A model generated the notes under the pieces. The model had not been told where the DNA came from and made no database searches. It saw only the letters and a program-made list of their open reading frames with translations. From assembly GCA_025450555.1 (NCBI GenBank), contig JANWHF010000025.1, positions 1 to 6,486 of the forward strand: a stretch of DNA of 6,486 nt. The letters are read 5' to 3'. Below are positions 5,849-6,486 of the stretch, piece by piece (the stretch's first letter is position 1; every line of letters begins with the position of its first letter). Both the position numbers and the translations under genes were made by a program. Source of the stretch: Tepidisphaeraceae bacterium (GTDB taxonomy: Bacteria; Planctomycetota; Phycisphaerae; Tepidisphaerales; Tepidisphaeraceae).

Positions 5849-6486
5849 ATGCATACCCTGACGAAGGCTGTCGCCGCCGATCCGACTGTGCTCGATGACG
5901 AGCGCAACCTGGAACTGCCCCGACACGGCAATTACGAGCAATTTCAACTTGCCTTCGCGCATGCGCCCATTGGTATGGCTCTGCTGCGCCTGGACGGGGC
6001 GATCCTTGAAGTCAACCAAGCCCTGTGTGCGATCCTGGGGCATGAAGAATCGCGCCTCCTTGAGATGCGATTTCAGGACTTGTCCGATCCGCGCGACCGC
6101 GAAGCCGATCAGCAATTCGTCGATTGTCTGAAGACCTACCATCACCAGCCCACTGCCGGCGGCGCCAGCACCTGTCTGCTGGAGAAGCATTACCTTCGAA
6201 GCAACGGCTCGATCATCTGGGTCGAGATCAGCGCGAGCGTGATTCTGTCGTACAACTCGACGCCGGCTCATGCGGTCATCACGGTTCGAGATATTTCCGA
6301 CCAGAGGCTCGCCACAGTCATGGAGCGCGATCGCCGTCGGCTGATGGAAATGGTCGCCGAAGAGCTCTCGATGCATGAGGTCATGACGGCGCTGCTGGAG
6401 TTGATTGAGAATCAGGTGTCGGATATCGCCGCCTCGGTACTGCTCGTTCAGGACGGCGCAATCTGTCAATACGCGGCGAATCTGCC
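5849..6486 (+). CDS. PAS-GAF sensory/signalling protein, 5' part only (runs off the window)
   Basis: The frame is open from after a stop at 5801 to the last base of the window, giving 212 residues of a longer protein. A PAS domain covers about residues 29-152: it opens with YEQFQLAFAHAPIGMALLRL, continues through NQALCAILGHEE (56-67) and ends in a PAC segment with LRSNGSIIWVEISASV and VRDISDQR. A linker helix follows (about 153-175). A GAF domain then begins near residue 175 (MTALLELIENQ, then a VLLVQDGAICQYAA strand pair) and is cut by the edge. There is no signal peptide or membrane segment, so sensing should be cytoplasmic. This PAS-GAF order is common ahead of GGDEF/EAL or histidine kinase modules, but the output is not visible. 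No haem or flavin ligand could be assigned. The start is ATG 5849 or GTG 5843. A 654-base antisense frame here is a codon-bias shadow. Confidence 0.88.
   Translation, partial: MHTLTKAVAADPTVLDDERNLELPRHGNYEQFQLAFAHAPIGMALLRLDGAILEVNQALCAILGHEESRLLEMRFQDLSDPRDREADQQFVDCLKTYHHQPTAGGASTCLLEKHYLRSNGSIIWVEISASVILSYNSTPAHAVITVRDISDQRLATVMERDRRRLMEMVAEELSMHEVMTALLELIENQVSDIAASVLLVQDGAICQYAANL

Noticed and set aside
5816..6469. 217-residue open frame on the minus strand
   Set aside because: It is antisense to the PAS-GAF gene, which has clear domain motifs, and has no domain pattern of its own.

Overview
The window is moderately GC-rich bacterial chromosome, densely coded, with five complete genes and a sixth that runs off the right edge. 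The organism cannot be named from the sequence alone. Weak or absent Shine-Dalgarno sequences, a phenylalanyl-tRNA synthetase alpha gene standing apart from its beta gene, a TPR protein with an unusual Cys-Gly-Cys-Gly tail, an exported S1/P1 nuclease and AT-rich heptamer repeats between genes would suit a planctomycete or a relative from the same superphylum. That is an inference held with modest confidence.

Left part (1-3175): an NAD(P)-dependent D-2-hydroxyacid dehydrogenase (84-1064, +) is joined through a TAATG stop/start overlap to a 501-residue tetratricopeptide-repeat protein (1064-2569, +), so the two are probably one translationally coupled unit. A four-helix membrane protein of unknown function (2552-3175, -) converges on them, and its 3' end overlaps the TPR gene by 18 bases.

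Middle (3176-4606): the gap upstream of pheS holds a 163-bp element (3205-3367). It is bounded by 17-bp terminal inverted repeats and has further nested inverted repeats inside, so either strand can fold into a long interrupted hairpin. It is the least explained structure in the window. A candidate promoter, with a 12-bp palindrome touching its -35 box, would start transcription almost on the pheS ATG, suggesting a leaderless mRNA. pheS (3448-4494, +) is complete and has all expected class II motifs, but pheT does not follow it. After pheS come eight imperfect copies of an AT-rich heptamer and a small hairpin that may terminate transcription from both sides.

Right part (4607-6486): a secreted S1/P1-family nuclease (4607-5611, -) retains all nine zinc ligands. 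The divergent intergenic region beyond it holds two abutting hairpins. A PAS-GAF sensor or signalling protein (5849 onward, +) then continues past the window edge; its output domain is not visible. Apart from the dehydrogenase-TPR pair, the genes look like independent units with no shared pathway. No CRISPR array, tRNA, rRNA or transposase gene was seen.
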